Shown here: piece by piece, positions 15,816 through 25,885 of the stretch | Position numbering within the stretch: position 1 is the first letter of the stretch | How the letters are laid out: the number at the start of each line of letters is the position of its first letter | Notes under the pieces: model-generated | Databases searched by the model: none | What the model saw: the letters and a program-made list of their open reading frames with translations, nothing else | What the model was told of the DNA's origin: nothing | Translations under genes and position numbers: made by a program | Source: Candidatus Gastranaerophilales bacterium | Lineage (GTDB): Bacteria > Cyanobacteriota > Vampirovibrionia > Gastranaerophilales > Gastranaerophilaceae | Reading direction: 5' to 3' | Assembly: GCA_947625305.1 (NCBI GenBank) | Contig: CANQNW010000003.1 | Coordinates: forward strand, 1 to 64,000 | DNA length: 64,000 bases

Positions 15816-18404
15816 ATGCACATTAATAAAATACTCTGTTTTATTGTGTTTTTGGCTTTATTTAAAGTTGGATGTGCTTTTGCTGTTGAAGTTGACAGCT
15901 ATGATGAATTCATAGATACATATAGGTCAGGCCCTAAAGACGGTGAAATAAATCTTGAATGCAATGTGGATATGGATTGTAACTTAGGATGTCCTGCCTG
16001 CGACTTAAAAATAGAAGGGAATGATAATACAATAGACGGTAATGGCTGCGGGGGTATTGTGCTTGAACATAACAGAAAGCTTTCCGCCGAGGGTGTTACC
16101 ATGCAAAATTTTACGGACGGGCATGGCGCTGTCTTAAATAATACCGAAGGCTGCAGTGTAGAAAAATTTAGCGGTAATTTTGTAAATAATTTCTCGGATG
16201 GTGAAGGCGGGGTTATTTATAATGAATCCTCCATCATTCAAACAAACGGCAGGTTTGAAAATAATCAATCAAACAATAACGGCGGTGCTATTTGTAATTT
16301 GCAAAATGCGGATATCGGCAGTGTATCCGGTGAATTTGACAATAATGTAACTACAAAAAGTACGGGCGGGGCTATTTGTAATTTCGGGAAAATGGGAATT
16401 GTTAATGCATATTTTAATTCAAACAGGGCGGATGAAGGGCAGGGCGGTGCTATAGCAAATTACGGCAATATAGATTCCGTTCAAGGCAATTATGAAAATA
16501 ACAGTTCTTATATTTCAGGCGGTGCGGTTTATAATTCGGGTTCAATAGGCTCACTAAAAGGAAATTTTACGGGAAATTCTACAACGGAAACCGCAGATTT
16601 TGTGGGAGGCGGCGCTGTTTTTAATTACGGAAATATTGATAAACTTTCGGGAACATTTAAAAATAATTCTTCAAACGGTATGGGAGGCGCTATCCATAAT
16701 GCTTACGGTACTATAAATATTGTATCTGATGAAGAAGATGTTATATTTTCGGGTAATAGCGATAGTACAGGTTCTAATGCAATTCATAATGACAGCGGAA
16801 CAATTAATTTAAATGCCTCAAATAAAAATATTGTTGTAAATGACAAGATTTCAGGCAACAGCTTGTATACCGATGCCGTAATTAATATTAATTCGCCTGA
16901 AATATCAGAGGATAATTCAGGGGTGGTTGAATTAAATAATGAGGTTGCGGGTAATACGGTTAATATGTTTTCGGGAACATTAAAAATAGGGCATAACAAT
17001 GAAACAGGCGGTTACGGGAATTTTACAGATACTGCGGATTTTAACTATTTTGGCGGAACTGTTGACCTTCGTGATGAAGATATTCATAATACCAATTTCG
17101 GCAATTTAACTTTGCATAACAATATGGACTTAAAACTTGACGGGAGTTTTGAGGATTTTTTATCGGATACTTTTACGGCAGATTCCTTTATCTCTAACGG
17201 CTATAATATTGATATAACGGATATTTTGCTTATGAGTGTGACGGAGGAAAAAAAGTTTACCATCTCGCCTATAGGCGAAAGTATTGATGAAAGTGTTCGG
17301 AATTTATTAAAGGAGGCAATAGTATATTCTGCGGGAGATGTTATAAATTCGCCTGTTTACCGCTACAGAACTTATTATGTTCCTTCTGAAGGCTTAATTT
17401 ATTTTGAGCGGATAGAAAATGATAAATTTAATCCTGCGGTTTTAGCAAGTGCCGTTGCCGCTCAGCTCGGCGGATATTTAACCCAGCTGAACTCATATGA
17501 AGAAGCCTTTAGAAGAATGGATATGTATATGCTTTTAACAAAACAGCAAAGACTGAATTTAAAAATGATGAATAAATATGCCTCGTCAGATACAACAACG
17601 GTCTTAACTTCCGAGGTTACTCAATATGAAAATAAATGCGGATGGATTAGACCGTATTCTGTTTTAGAAAAAGTTCCGCTAAAAAACGGGCCTAATGTAT
17701 CAAATGTTGCTTACGGCACATTTGGGGGCTTGGAATCGGATTTAATAGAATTAAAAAGAGGCTGGGATTTAATCTGGGGTCCTTATATAGGTTATAACGG
17801 CTCACATCAGGCATATAGAGGGAATGATATCTATCAAAACGGCGGAACTGTCGGCGCTGTAGCTATGGCATATAAGGGAAATTTTTATTCGGGCGCAACC
17901 GCTAATATCAGCTCTAACGGGTGCAATGCTTCTACAATGTACGGGAGTGAAAATTTTGCTATGCTTATGACGGGAATTGCCTCAAAAAGCGGTTATAATT
18001 GGGAATTAAAAGAGGGCAAATTTATAATTCAGCCTAATTACTTAATGTCTTATACATTTGTTGATACATTCTCTTATAAAAATGCAGCGGGCATAAATAT
18101 TAATACAAAGCCTTTATTTGCAGTTCAAATAGCTCCCGGGGTTCAATTAATGGGAAATTATAATAACGGCTGGCAGCCATTTGCTAATGCTTATATGGTT
18201 TGGAATATCCTTGATAAGGCTGAATTTAAAGCTAATGATGTATCACTCCCCGTATTAAGTGTTAAACCTTTTGTCTTATATGGGGTGGGGGTTAGAAAAG
18301 TTATGGGTGAAAGATTTACGGGGTTTTATCAAACCTACGTTACAAACGGAGGAAGAAACGGGGTAGGAATTAATTTCGGCTTAAGGTGGAAAGTCGGAAA
18401 TTAA
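15816..18404 (+). CDS. Autotransporter with beta-helix passenger domain
   Basis: An 862-residue type V secretion protein. A signal peptide (1-23) leads to a passenger (about 24-560) built of degenerate repeats of the form GGAIxNxGxI..V.G.F.NN, the pattern of a right-handed parallel beta-helix with Asn ladders. The C-terminal ~270 residues (from about 590) alternate hydrophobic and polar residues as in an outer-membrane beta-barrel and end GINFGLRWKVGN. The final residue is Asn rather than the usual Phe. Adhesin or surface enzyme roles are both possible; no catalytic motif is visible. GGGGA precedes the ATG. It is monocistronic and convergent with the CstA gene. Confidence 0.85.
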   Translation: MHINKILCFIVFLALFKVGCAFAVEVDSYDEFIDTYRSGPKDGEINLECNVDMDCNLGCPACDLKIEGNDNTIDGNGCGGIVLEHNRKLSAEGVTMQNFTDGHGAVLNNTEGCSVEKFSGNFVNNFSDGEGGVIYNESSIIQTNGRFENNQSNNNGGAICNLQNADIGSVSGEFDNNVTTKSTGGAICNFGKMGIVNAYFNSNRADEGQGGAIANYGNIDSVQGNYENNSSYISGGAVYNSGSIGSLKGNFTGNSTTETADFVGGGAVFNYGNIDKLSGTFKNNSSNGMGGAIHNAYGTINIVSDEEDVIFSGNSDSTGSNAIHNDSGTINLNASNKNIVVNDKISGNSLYTDAVININSPEISEDNSGVVELNNEVAGNTVNMFSGTLKIGHNNETGGYGNFTDTADFNYFGGTVDLRDEDIHNTNFGNLTLHNNMDLKLDGSFEDFLSDTFTADSFISNGYNIDITDILLMSVTEEKKFTISPIGESIDESVRNLLKEAIVYSAGDVINSPVYRYRTYYVPSEGLIYFERIENDKFNPAVLASAVAAQLGGYLTQLNSYEEAFRRMDMYMLLTKQQRLNLKMMNKYASSDTTTVLTSEVTQYENKCGWIRPYSVLEKVPLKNGPNVSNVAYGTFGGLESDLIELKRGWDLIWGPYIGYNGSHQAYRGNDIYQNGGTVGAVAMAYKGNFYSGATANISSNGCNASTMYGSENFAMLMTGIASKSGYNWELKEGKFIIQPNYLMSYTFVDTFSYKNAAGININTKPLFAVQIAPGVQLMGNYNNGWQPFANAYMVWNILDKAEFKANDVSLPVLSVKPFVLYGVGVRKVMGERFTGFYQTYVTNGGRNGVGINFGLRWKVGN

Positions 18405-19867
18405 TCCTCTTTTTTTAATTTGTATTTAAACATTACAAAAATACTTATTATGACTACAATTAAGGCGGAATATTTTGAAATATTATAATCAATATTAAAT
18501 CCGATTTTTGAATTTAAAATGAAAAATGTTGTTATAAAAATATAAAATAACCCCGGAATTAATGTCATAAAATAGTTTTTCTTATTTTTATATAAGTAAA
18601 CCGTTGCATATAAAAATGTAGGAACGGCTATTAATTGATTTACAAAGTTAAAGTATCTCCATACAACCGTAAAACTGCCCGCATTGGATTTTGCCCAGAA
18701 AATAACGGAAATTATAATAAATGCAATCGGAATAATTATTAATAACCTATTTTTAATTTTTGTTTGATTTAATCCGAAAGCTTCGCCTAAAATCATTCTT
18801 AAACCTCTTAATGCCGTATCACCCGAAGTTATCGGCAATACAACAACTGCGATTGTTACAACAAAAGCAAGGAAAGGAAAAACAAATACATCAGCTATAC
18901 TGTTTATAACATTAACACTTCCTATCAGATTTTGAGGTACAAGGTTTAAAGAATAAACATGCATAGCTCCTGCTGCCCAAACCATTGCTATTAAAGATTC
19001 TATGCACATCATCCCGTAAAAAACCTGCCTGCCTTCTTTTTCGCTTGCTAAGGTTCTTGAAATAATTGTTGACTGGGTAGAATGAAACCCCGACAATAAT
19101 CCGCAGCTTACCGTCATAAAAAATACGGGTAATATATGAACTTTCATCGGATGTTCGTTTAGATGCGCAAAATTAATATTCTCTAAATTTATTCCGTGAG
19201 TAAAAAATCCTATAACAACAAGCCCCGTTCCCGTTAACAGCAAAAGCCCGAAGAAAGGATAAAATCTTCCTATTATCTTATCAATGGGAAATAAAGTAGC
19301 TAAAATGTAATAAATCGCTATAACGGAATATATACTTATAATTATCGGATTAGAAAGCGAAAAATCACTTTGATTAAAAAACCTTTCAGCCATTAAATCG
19401 CCTGCCGTATAAACAAACACAGAGGCTAAAAGTAAAAGCATTACGGATACAACAACTATAAAAAATCCGTATGAGCCTTTACCCAGATATTTTTTTATGA
19501 GTTCGGTTATCTGCGCACCGTCATTTCTTACGGAAAGCATTCCGCTGAAATAATCATGCACCCCGCCCATTAAAATACAGCCTATCGGGATTAACAAAAA
19601 TGCTACGGGCCCGAATAATATTCCCTGTATTGCACCTAAAATAGGCCCCAGTCCTGCTATATTTAAAAGGTGTATAAGCATATTTTTATTTCGGCTTAAC
19701 GGAACAAAATCCACACCGTCATTAATTTTTTCGGCAGGTGTTTTTATATCTTCAATTCCAAACTGCTTTTCGGTATATCTTGAATAAAAAATATACCCGA
19801 TTATTAATATTAAAATTCCAAATATAAAAGTTACCATCAAAAAAATTATACCATATTTTAATAACAT
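18401..19867 (-). CDS. cstA: CstA-family transporter (copy 1)
   Basis: A 488-residue polytopic membrane protein of the carbon-starvation CstA family, which imports peptides or pyruvate. Landmarks are GLGPILGAIQGILFGP, GGVHDYFSGMLSVRN, CGLLSGFHSTQSTI and ITSGDTALRGLRM, with about a dozen transmembrane helices. It lacks the long C-terminal region of the ~700-residue E. coli CstA and belongs to the shorter branch. A second copy at 45068 shares the same landmarks. The substrate cannot be told from sequence alone. Confidence 0.88.
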   Translation of the reverse strand: MLLKYGIIFLMVTFIFGILILIIGYIFYSRYTEKQFGIEDIKTPAEKINDGVDFVPLSRNKNMLIHLLNIAGLGPILGAIQGILFGPVAFLLIPIGCILMGGVHDYFSGMLSVRNDGAQITELIKKYLGKGSYGFFIVVVSVMLLLLASVFVYTAGDLMAERFFNQSDFSLSNPIIISIYSVIAIYYILATLFPIDKIIGRFYPFFGLLLLTGTGLVVIGFFTHGINLENINFAHLNEHPMKVHILPVFFMTVSCGLLSGFHSTQSTIISRTLASEKEGRQVFYGMMCIESLIAMVWAAGAMHVYSLNLVPQNLIGSVNVINSIADVFVFPFLAFVVTIAVVVLPITSGDTALRGLRMILGEAFGLNQTKIKNRLLIIIPIAFIIISVIFWAKSNAGSFTVVWRYFNFVNQLIAVPTFLYATVYLYKNKKNYFMTLIPGLFYIFITTFFILNSKIGFNIDYNISKYSALIVVIISIFVMFKYKLKKED

Positions 19868-19911
19868 TGCCCTGTTTTATTCTGTTATGTTAACATTAAA
19901 AAGGAGAAAGT

Positions 19912-20910
19912 ATGTTAAAGAAGAAATTAAATATAAGTTTATTATTAATAACAATTCTTTTTAGCGGAGGTTTTTTCACTTCGCAGGTATTTGCCGATGT
20001 ATCAAAAGATTTAAAAAATCCTGTAATATCTCAAATTAAAACGACATCAAAGGATATTGAATATAAAAAACAAATTTTAAAAGACTGCGGGAATGCAAGT
20101 TACACTCTTGAAAATTTAAGTCCTATAGTCGGGCCTGATGAACTCACTAAATTCATTAAAGCAAATAATAATAACCCTGATATCTATACACCCTCAGAGG
20201 AAAACAGAAAAAACGGAAAATTCAGGGCTAATTTTCATATTCATACCACAAATTCCGATGGTTCTTTAACCGTTGAACAACTTTTAAATACGGCATTAGA
20301 ATATGCAAAAACCCTGCCTGACAATGAATATATGTATATAGCAGTTACTGACCATAATACGGTTTTAGGTTCTCAGGATATTATAAGAGTTCTGCAAAAT
20401 AACCCCGGAAAATATTCAAGATTAAGAATTGTCCCGGGTATTGAGGTATATACCGAATATACAGGCGATAACTCAGGTAAAAAGAATACAAATATACACG
20501 TGCTTACTTGGTGCATAAATCCGTATAACAAATTTTTAGAAAAAGAATTCCATAAAAATGATTTGAATGATAAATGGAATTATATGTCCAAAGATTTTGA
20601 CGGTGTTATAAAAATGATGAAAGAATACGGCATAGTTGGGGTCGCTCATCCTGCAAGGTATTCTTATGAATTGGGCGATATAAAATATGAATATGCAAAA
20701 GAAATGCTTGACAGGTATATTAAGGCGGGTAAATCCGATAAACCTTTATTCATTGAAGGTTATTATCAATCATATCCTGATTATTTTGACGTTCAGAATG
20801 ATAAAGAATTTCAAAAATACTATAATTACATAAATTCCTATGCGGATAAAACAGGAATTAATAAAACAGGAAGTACAGATACCCACGGAACTACAATATT
20901 TCATCATTAA
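19912..20910 (+). CDS. Secreted PHP-domain metal-dependent hydrolase
   Basis: A signal peptide (1-29, ending SQVFA) precedes a PHP domain with [11 protein letters not shown] (His108, His110), [31 protein letters not shown] and the terminal GSTDTHG. These are the clustered metal ligands of PHP phosphoesterases. PHP proteins are usually cytoplasmic, so an exported version is unusual. It ends four residues after the last motif, so the fold is just complete. AAGGAG lies eight bases before the ATG. The following flavin oxidoreductase starts 5 bases later and the genes are probably co-transcribed. The substrate is unknown. Confidence 0.82.
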   Translation: MLKKKLNISLLLITILFSGGFFTSQVFADVSKDLKNPVISQIKTTSKDIEYKKQILKDCGNASYTLENLSPIVGPDELTKFIKANNNNPDIYTPSEENRKNGKFRANFHIHTTNSDGSLTVEQLLNTALEYAKTLPDNEYMYIAVTDHNTVLGSQDIIRVLQNNPGKYSRLRIVPGIEVYTEYTGDNSGKKNTNIHVLTWCINPYNKFLEKEFHKNDLNDKWNYMSKDFDGVIKMMKEYGIVGVAHPARYSYELGDIKYEYAKEMLDRYIKAGKSDKPLFIEGYYQSYPDYFDVQNDKEFQKYYNYINSYADKTGINKTGSTDTHGTTIFHH

Positions 20911-20915
20911 TAAAA

Positions 20916-22493
20916 ATGGAAGAAAAACAAAATAATAATAAAAAAATCATTATAATCGGGGCGGGGCCTGCAGGCTTAAGCTGTGCTTATTATTTTCTTA
21001 AAAATACGGATTTTAAACCTATTATTCTTGAAGAAAGCCGATATATCGGCGGTATATCTAAAACTATTAATTATAAAGGCAATAGAATTGATTTAGGCGG
21101 TCATAGATTTTTTACAAAAAATCCAGATGTAATGAAACTCTGGGAAGAAATTTTTCCCGTTCAAGATGCACCCTCTAAAGATGAAATTCTGATGGAAAAG
21201 GATAATACCAATAAAAAATATAACGAAATTCAACCTGTTGCAAATCCCGAAACTAAAGAAGAAGTCTTTTTGAAAAGACACAGAATTTCAAGAATTTATT
21301 TTTTAAAAAAGTTTTTCGATTACCCTATAAGCCTTAAGCCTCAAACATTTATAAATATGGGATTTATTAATGTTATTAAAGTCGGGTTCAGTTATTTATA
21401 TTCCAGTATGTTTAAAAGAAATGAAAACTCGCTTGAAGATTTCTATATAAACAGGTTTGGCAGTAAATTATACGAAATGTTTTTTAAAGATTACACTCAA
21501 AAAGTATGGGGAATACATCCTAATCAAATAGCGCCTGATTGGGGAAATCAAAGAGTTAAAGGGATATCAATAATTTCCGTTATAAAAAACAGTCTTTTTA
21601 AATTTTTAATAAAAAAAGAAAATGTGGAAACTTCTTTAATTGAAGAATTTATTTATCCTAAACGAGGACCCGGCCAGTTTTATGAAGCTATGGCAGATAA
21701 AATTACGCAAATGGGCGGAGAAATTATATTAAACAATAAAGTTATAGGTATTGAATTTAAAGATAATATAATATCTTCCGTAAAAACAGTTGATAGTGAA
21801 AATAATGAACACAATTATGAATGTGATGTTTTATTTTCATCAATGCCTGTTAAAGATTTAATTCTTGCATTTAATAAAGAGGTGGAACAATCAATCAGAG
21901 ATACGGCAATAAATCTTCCTTATCGTGATTTTATAACGGTCGGGCTATTGGTTAAAAAATTTGCAATTAAAAATACATCAAAATACAAAACTTTTGCGGA
22001 TATTATTCCCGATTGCTGGATATATATTCAGGAACATAATGTAAAAATAGGCAGGCTTCAGATATTTAATAATTGGTCGCCCTATATGGTAAAGGATTTT
22101 GAAAATACAGTTTGGCTCGGGCTTGAATATTTCTGCAGTGAAAATGATGAATTATGGAATATGGATGAAGAAAACTTTATAAATATGGCCTCCGGGGAAC
22201 TTTCTAAGATAGGTTTGATTAATAAATCAGATATTCTTGATTCAACCTTAATTAAAGCAAAAAAAGCTTACCCTGCTTATTTTGGGACTTATAAAAATTT
22301 TGATAAGGTCAGAGATTATTTAAATTCAATTAATAACTTATACTGCATAGGAAGAAACGGCCAGCACCGCTATAATAATATGGATCATTCCATTTTAACG
22401 GGTATTTACGGAGCAAAATCTTTTATTAACGGAAGTGATAAAATAGAAATTTGGAAGGTTAATACGGAAAATGACTACCACGAAAAAGCTTGA
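20916..22493 (+). CDS. FAD-dependent oxidoreductase (amine-oxidase/UDP-galactopyranose-mutase-like)
   Basis: The N-terminus has the Rossmann FAD motif [16 protein letters not shown] with a downstream acidic residue (ILEES), then [22 protein letters not shown]. This pattern is typical of the flavoprotein family including protoporphyrinogen oxidase-like and UDP-galactopyranose mutase-like enzymes in glycan clusters. The C-terminal [18 protein letters not shown] closes the FAD site. The length is 525 residues. It overlaps the following GT39-like gene by 23 bases, which supports a sugar- or lipid-modifying role; the exact reaction is unknown. No clear ribosome binding site precedes the ATG. Confidence 0.8.
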   Translation: MEEKQNNNKKIIIIGAGPAGLSCAYYFLKNTDFKPIILEESRYIGGISKTINYKGNRIDLGGHRFFTKNPDVMKLWEEIFPVQDAPSKDEILMEKDNTNKKYNEIQPVANPETKEEVFLKRHRISRIYFLKKFFDYPISLKPQTFINMGFINVIKVGFSYLYSSMFKRNENSLEDFYINRFGSKLYEMFFKDYTQKVWGIHPNQIAPDWGNQRVKGISIISVIKNSLFKFLIKKENVETSLIEEFIYPKRGPGQFYEAMADKITQMGGEIILNNKVIGIEFKDNIISSVKTVDSENNEHNYECDVLFSSMPVKDLILAFNKEVEQSIRDTAINLPYRDFITVGLLVKKFAIKNTSKYKTFADIIPDCWIYIQEHNVKIGRLQIFNNWSPYMVKDFENTVWLGLEYFCSENDELWNMDEENFINMASGELSKIGLINKSDILDSTLIKAKKAYPAYFGTYKNFDKVRDYLNSINNLYCIGRNGQHRYNNMDHSILTGIYGAKSFINGSDKIEIWKVNTENDYHEKA

Positions 22494-24132
22494 AATATTT
22501 GCTTTTATTATATTTTGTATTTTAACAATTTTTTTGACTTGTTTTCATGAACCCTGGTTTGATGAAATGCAGGCTTGGGCTGTTTCTAAAAACACCATAT
22601 ATAATATTTTATTTTTTGCGCCTCATTTTGAGGGTCATCCTCCTATATGGCATTTAATCTTAAAATTATTTTCATCTTTAAATATTAATCCCGAAGTAGG
22701 AATTAGAATTCCTAATCTTTTGTTTATGTTTTTAAGTATTTATATTTTGTTATTTAAATCACCTTTTCATAAAATTTATAAAATTCTTTTAATTTTCACC
22801 TATTTTATATTTTATCAATATACGATTTTAAGCCGTCCTTATTCTTTATTTTGTTTTGCATTGTTTTTGAGTGCGGTATTATATAAAAACAGAAATCTGG
22901 CACCTTTTAAATACATTTTTTCTCTTATACTTTTATGTTTATCAAGCTTTTATGGTATGATTTTGGCTTCAGGTCTTGTTATTGTTTGGTTTATAGAAAT
23001 TATTAAAAATTATAAAATTAATCGGGAAAAATTTACTAATATATTTAAAGACAATCGATTTTTTGCTTTTATCATCTTTTTTATAGTAAATTTAATTTTA
23101 ACAATAATTATATTTCCTGATAAAAATGTAGAGCTGCCAAACAGTCAAATTTCAATTAATTATATATTAAAATTTTTATATGCCTTGTTTGGTTTAACTG
23201 CAGATGCAACAGTTTATAATTTTTATGATTACTTTACCGATCATATTTTTTATCTTGATTTAACAAATGTATTTAAAAATTATTCTTATGCCCTTCTTGA
23301 TAATTTAATCTCCTGCTTTAGAAACGGTATTTATATAGGTGCTGTTATAAATATAATTTTAATATTGTATTTTATAAAAATAAAAAAATTTTTAACATTT
23401 ATAATTCCCTATTCTATGTTTATAATTTTTTCAGGGTTTATATATATTTCTCCACATCATATCGGGCTTTTATTTTTGTTTTTTATTTTTGTCGTTTGGT
23501 GTGCATATGAAGATAATAATGTAAATTCAAAAGATTTAATTGTAAAAATTTTTAATATAACAGCATTTATTTGTCTTTGTATACAGATATCCTGGAGCAG
23601 TTCCGCTTTTTATTATGAATTATATAATAATTACGGTATCGGAAGAGAAGTAGCTGATTTTATTAAAACTAACAATTTACAAAATTGCAGAATAATGGCT
23701 AATTTGTATAAATCTGAACCTATGTGGATAAATCAAAAAACAAACAGAATAGTTATAACTAAAATAAATGGTTATAAACCTGAATATAGTCTTATTTCAA
23801 TAAAAAAATCAAACGAAAAAATGCTCCCCGTAATAATTAATCAATACTTTAATAAAAATTTATTTTATAATTTTAATATTTTTTATCCGAATATTAATTA
23901 TTTATTACATAAAGTATATACTCCTGAACAAGAAAATTTTGAAGAAGCCTGGTTAAAAGAACAAGAAATGCCTGATGTTATAATAGGGAAAATATATGTT
24001 AAAGATATTTTAGGGGAAAAGATTGATTTAAAACAATATATATTTAAACAAATTGAAAACGGCTACATTTTTAAAAATAAATATCTTTCCATAGATGAAG
24101 AAATATATGTAAAAAAAGATTTATTAAAATAA
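22471..24132 (+). CDS. GT39/ArnT-like membrane glycosyltransferase
   Basis: A 553-residue GT-C type enzyme with about 10-12 transmembrane helices. The first periplasmic loop contains PWFDEMQAW (the acidic catalytic motif of the family) and [14 protein letters not shown]. Such enzymes move a sugar from a polyprenyl-phosphate carrier to lipid A, protein or glycan on the periplasmic side. The C-terminal ~130 residues are soluble. The gene overlaps the flavin oxidoreductase by 23 bases, indicating translational coupling. It is convergent with metW, with 3 bases between the stops. The acceptor is unknown. Confidence 0.82.
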   Translation: MTTTKKLEIFAFIIFCILTIFLTCFHEPWFDEMQAWAVSKNTIYNILFFAPHFEGHPPIWHLILKLFSSLNINPEVGIRIPNLLFMFLSIYILLFKSPFHKIYKILLIFTYFIFYQYTILSRPYSLFCFALFLSAVLYKNRNLAPFKYIFSLILLCLSSFYGMILASGLVIVWFIEIIKNYKINREKFTNIFKDNRFFAFIIFFIVNLILTIIIFPDKNVELPNSQISINYILKFLYALFGLTADATVYNFYDYFTDHIFYLDLTNVFKNYSYALLDNLISCFRNGIYIGAVINIILILYFIKIKKFLTFIIPYSMFIIFSGFIYISPHHIGLLFLFFIFVVWCAYEDNNVNSKDLIVKIFNITAFICLCIQISWSSSAFYYELYNNYGIGREVADFIKTNNLQNCRIMANLYKSEPMWINQKTNRIVITKINGYKPEYSLISIKKSNEKMLPVIINQYFNKNLFYNFNIFYPNINYLLHKVYTPEQENFEEAWLKEQEMPDVIIGKIYVKDILGEKIDLKQYIFKQIENGYIFKNKYLSIDEEIYVKKDLLK

Positions 24133-24135
24133 TTA

Positions 24136-24759
24136 TTATTTTGAAATAATGAATATAGCTTCTTCTGCCAGCAGATTTGAAAACATATTATACTGAATTC
24201 CTTTTCTGATATTGGCTCTTGTAGTGTAGATGCCTTGTAAAATTTTAATATTATGTTTATCTGCAAATTCAAAAAAGTCTTTTATGGTTAACAAATGGAT
24301 ATTTGGAGTATTGTACCATTCAAAGGGAAGTACTCTTGATTTAGGCATATTCCCCGTAAAAAAGAAGTAAAACCTTATTCTCCAATATGCAAAATTAGGG
24401 AAACTTACAATACATTTTTTCCCGACTCTCAGCATTTCTTCAAGCACAAAATCAGGATTTACAGCAGATTGCAGTGTTTGATTTAATATAACATAGTCAT
24501 ATGATTTATCACCGAATTGTTTTAAGCCTTCATCAATATCACCCTGAATAACCGATAATCCTTTTTCAAGACAGGAAATAACCTCCTTTTGAGAGATTTC
24601 AATCCCGTTCCCTTTTATATTTTTAGTATCCTTTAAGAGCTTTAACAGATAACCATCCCCGCACCCGAGGTCTAAAACTTTAGCGCCTTCATCTATCATT
24701 TCGGAAATCAGCGAGTAATTAACGTGTAATCCTTTTGATTTTAAATAGTGGCTATTCAT
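24136..24759 (-). CDS. metW: Methionine biosynthesis methyltransferase-like protein MetW
   Basis: A 207-residue class I methyltransferase-fold protein with the SAM-binding motif VLDLGCGDGYLL and the MetW-specific region FPNFAYWRIRFYF...FEWYNTPNIHLLT. MetW is the usual partner of MetX and is thought to support homoserine O-acylation. The start overlaps the metX stop by 8 bases, and the three genes metY-metX-metW form one operon on the minus strand. Confidence 0.93.
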   Translation of the reverse strand: MNSHYLKSKGLHVNYSLISEMIDEGAKVLDLGCGDGYLLKLLKDTKNIKGNGIEISQKEVISCLEKGLSVIQGDIDEGLKQFGDKSYDYVILNQTLQSAVNPDFVLEEMLRVGKKCIVSFPNFAYWRIRFYFFFTGNMPKSRVLPFEWYNTPNIHLLTIKDFFEFADKHNIKILQGIYTTRANIRKGIQYNMFSNLLAEEAIFIISK

Positions 24760-25885
24760 TAATTTCTCCTTGAATATGGGTATTTAAAAAGCTTGATATT
24801 ATTTTAGATTGAAGGTCATACTCCAGTAAAAACGCATCATGCCCGCAGGACGATTTAATTTCACAGAAAGAAACATCTTTATCGAGTGTCATAAGGGTAT
24901 TAACTATTTCTTTTGCCTGAGAAGAAGGGAAAAGCCAATCTGAATCAAAAGAAATTACAAGGAATTTAGCTTTTGTGTTTTTAAAAGCATTTTGGAGCGA
25001 GCCGTATTTACTTTCCAAGTCAAAATAGTCAACGGCTTTTGTAATATAAAGGTAACTGTTTGCATCAAAACGGTCGACAAAAATCTGTCCTTGGTGCTGA
25101 AGATAGCTTTCCACCTGAAAATCAATATCAAAATTGAAGTCATAGTGATCTTTATCTTGAAGTCTTCGCCCGAATTTATTGTACATTGCTTCTTCGCAAA
25201 GATAAGTAATATGCCCTATCATACGGGCATTAGATAGCCCCCTGTCAGGTTTTTGCTCTTTATCATAATAGTCGCCATTATTCCAAGCGGGGTCTGAAAT
25301 AATAGAGTTTCTGCCGACAGCATTAAAGGCAATAGCTTGCGGGGAAAGTCTTGATGTTGTAGCAATAAGTATTGCCGATTTAACATAATCAGGGTATGTA
25401 ATTGCAAACTGCATTGCCTGCATTCCGCCCATCGAACCGCCTGCAGCAGAGTATAAACTGTTTATCCCGAGGTAATCCAAAATTTTTTTTTGAATTTTAA
25501 TTGTATCTTCTATGGTAAATACAGGGAAGGTAATTCCGTATGGTTTATTTGTTTCGGGGTTTATACTCGAGGGGCCAGTTGTACCGCTGCATCCGCCAAA
25601 AATATTTGTACATACGATAAAATATTTATTGGTATCAAATGCCTTATCAGGGCCTATAAGTTCATCCCACCAGCCCGGTTTTTTATCGTTCTCATTATGA
25701 TAGCCTGCTGCATGTGCATCACCGGTCAGGGCATGGATTACAAGTATTGCATTATCGCCCGCATCATTCAGTTTTCCGCATGTTTCATATGCAACAGTAA
25801 CGGGTGAAAACTCAACTCCGCTTTCAAGCTTAATTTTATCTTCAATAGTATAATATTGTGTTTGAACTATTCCTACATTACTCAT
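24752..25885 (-). CDS. metX: Homoserine O-acetyltransferase MetX
   Basis: An alpha/beta-hydrolase acyltransferase of 377 residues that acetylates (or succinylates) homoserine in methionine synthesis. Visible landmarks are GWWDELIGPDKAFDT (71-85), the nucleophile Ser151 in GGSMGGMQA, the catalytic Asp in SFDSDWLFP and His in CGHDAFLLE. It overlaps metY by 4 bases upstream and metW by 8 downstream. Acetyl versus succinyl donor specificity cannot be settled by eye, but pairing with a MetY sulfhydrylase fits O-acetylhomoserine. Confidence 0.95.
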   Translation of the reverse strand: MSNVGIVQTQYYTIEDKIKLESGVEFSPVTVAYETCGKLNDAGDNAILVIHALTGDAHAAGYHNENDKKPGWWDELIGPDKAFDTNKYFIVCTNIFGGCSGTTGPSSINPETNKPYGITFPVFTIEDTIKIQKKILDYLGINSLYSAAGGSMGGMQAMQFAITYPDYVKSAILIATTSRLSPQAIAFNAVGRNSIISDPAWNNGDYYDKEQKPDRGLSNARMIGHITYLCEEAMYNKFGRRLQDKDHYDFNFDIDFQVESYLQHQGQIFVDRFDANSYLYITKAVDYFDLESKYGSLQNAFKNTKAKFLVISFDSDWLFPSSQAKEIVNTLMTLDKDVSFCEIKSSCGHDAFLLEYDLQSKIISSFLNTHIQGEINE

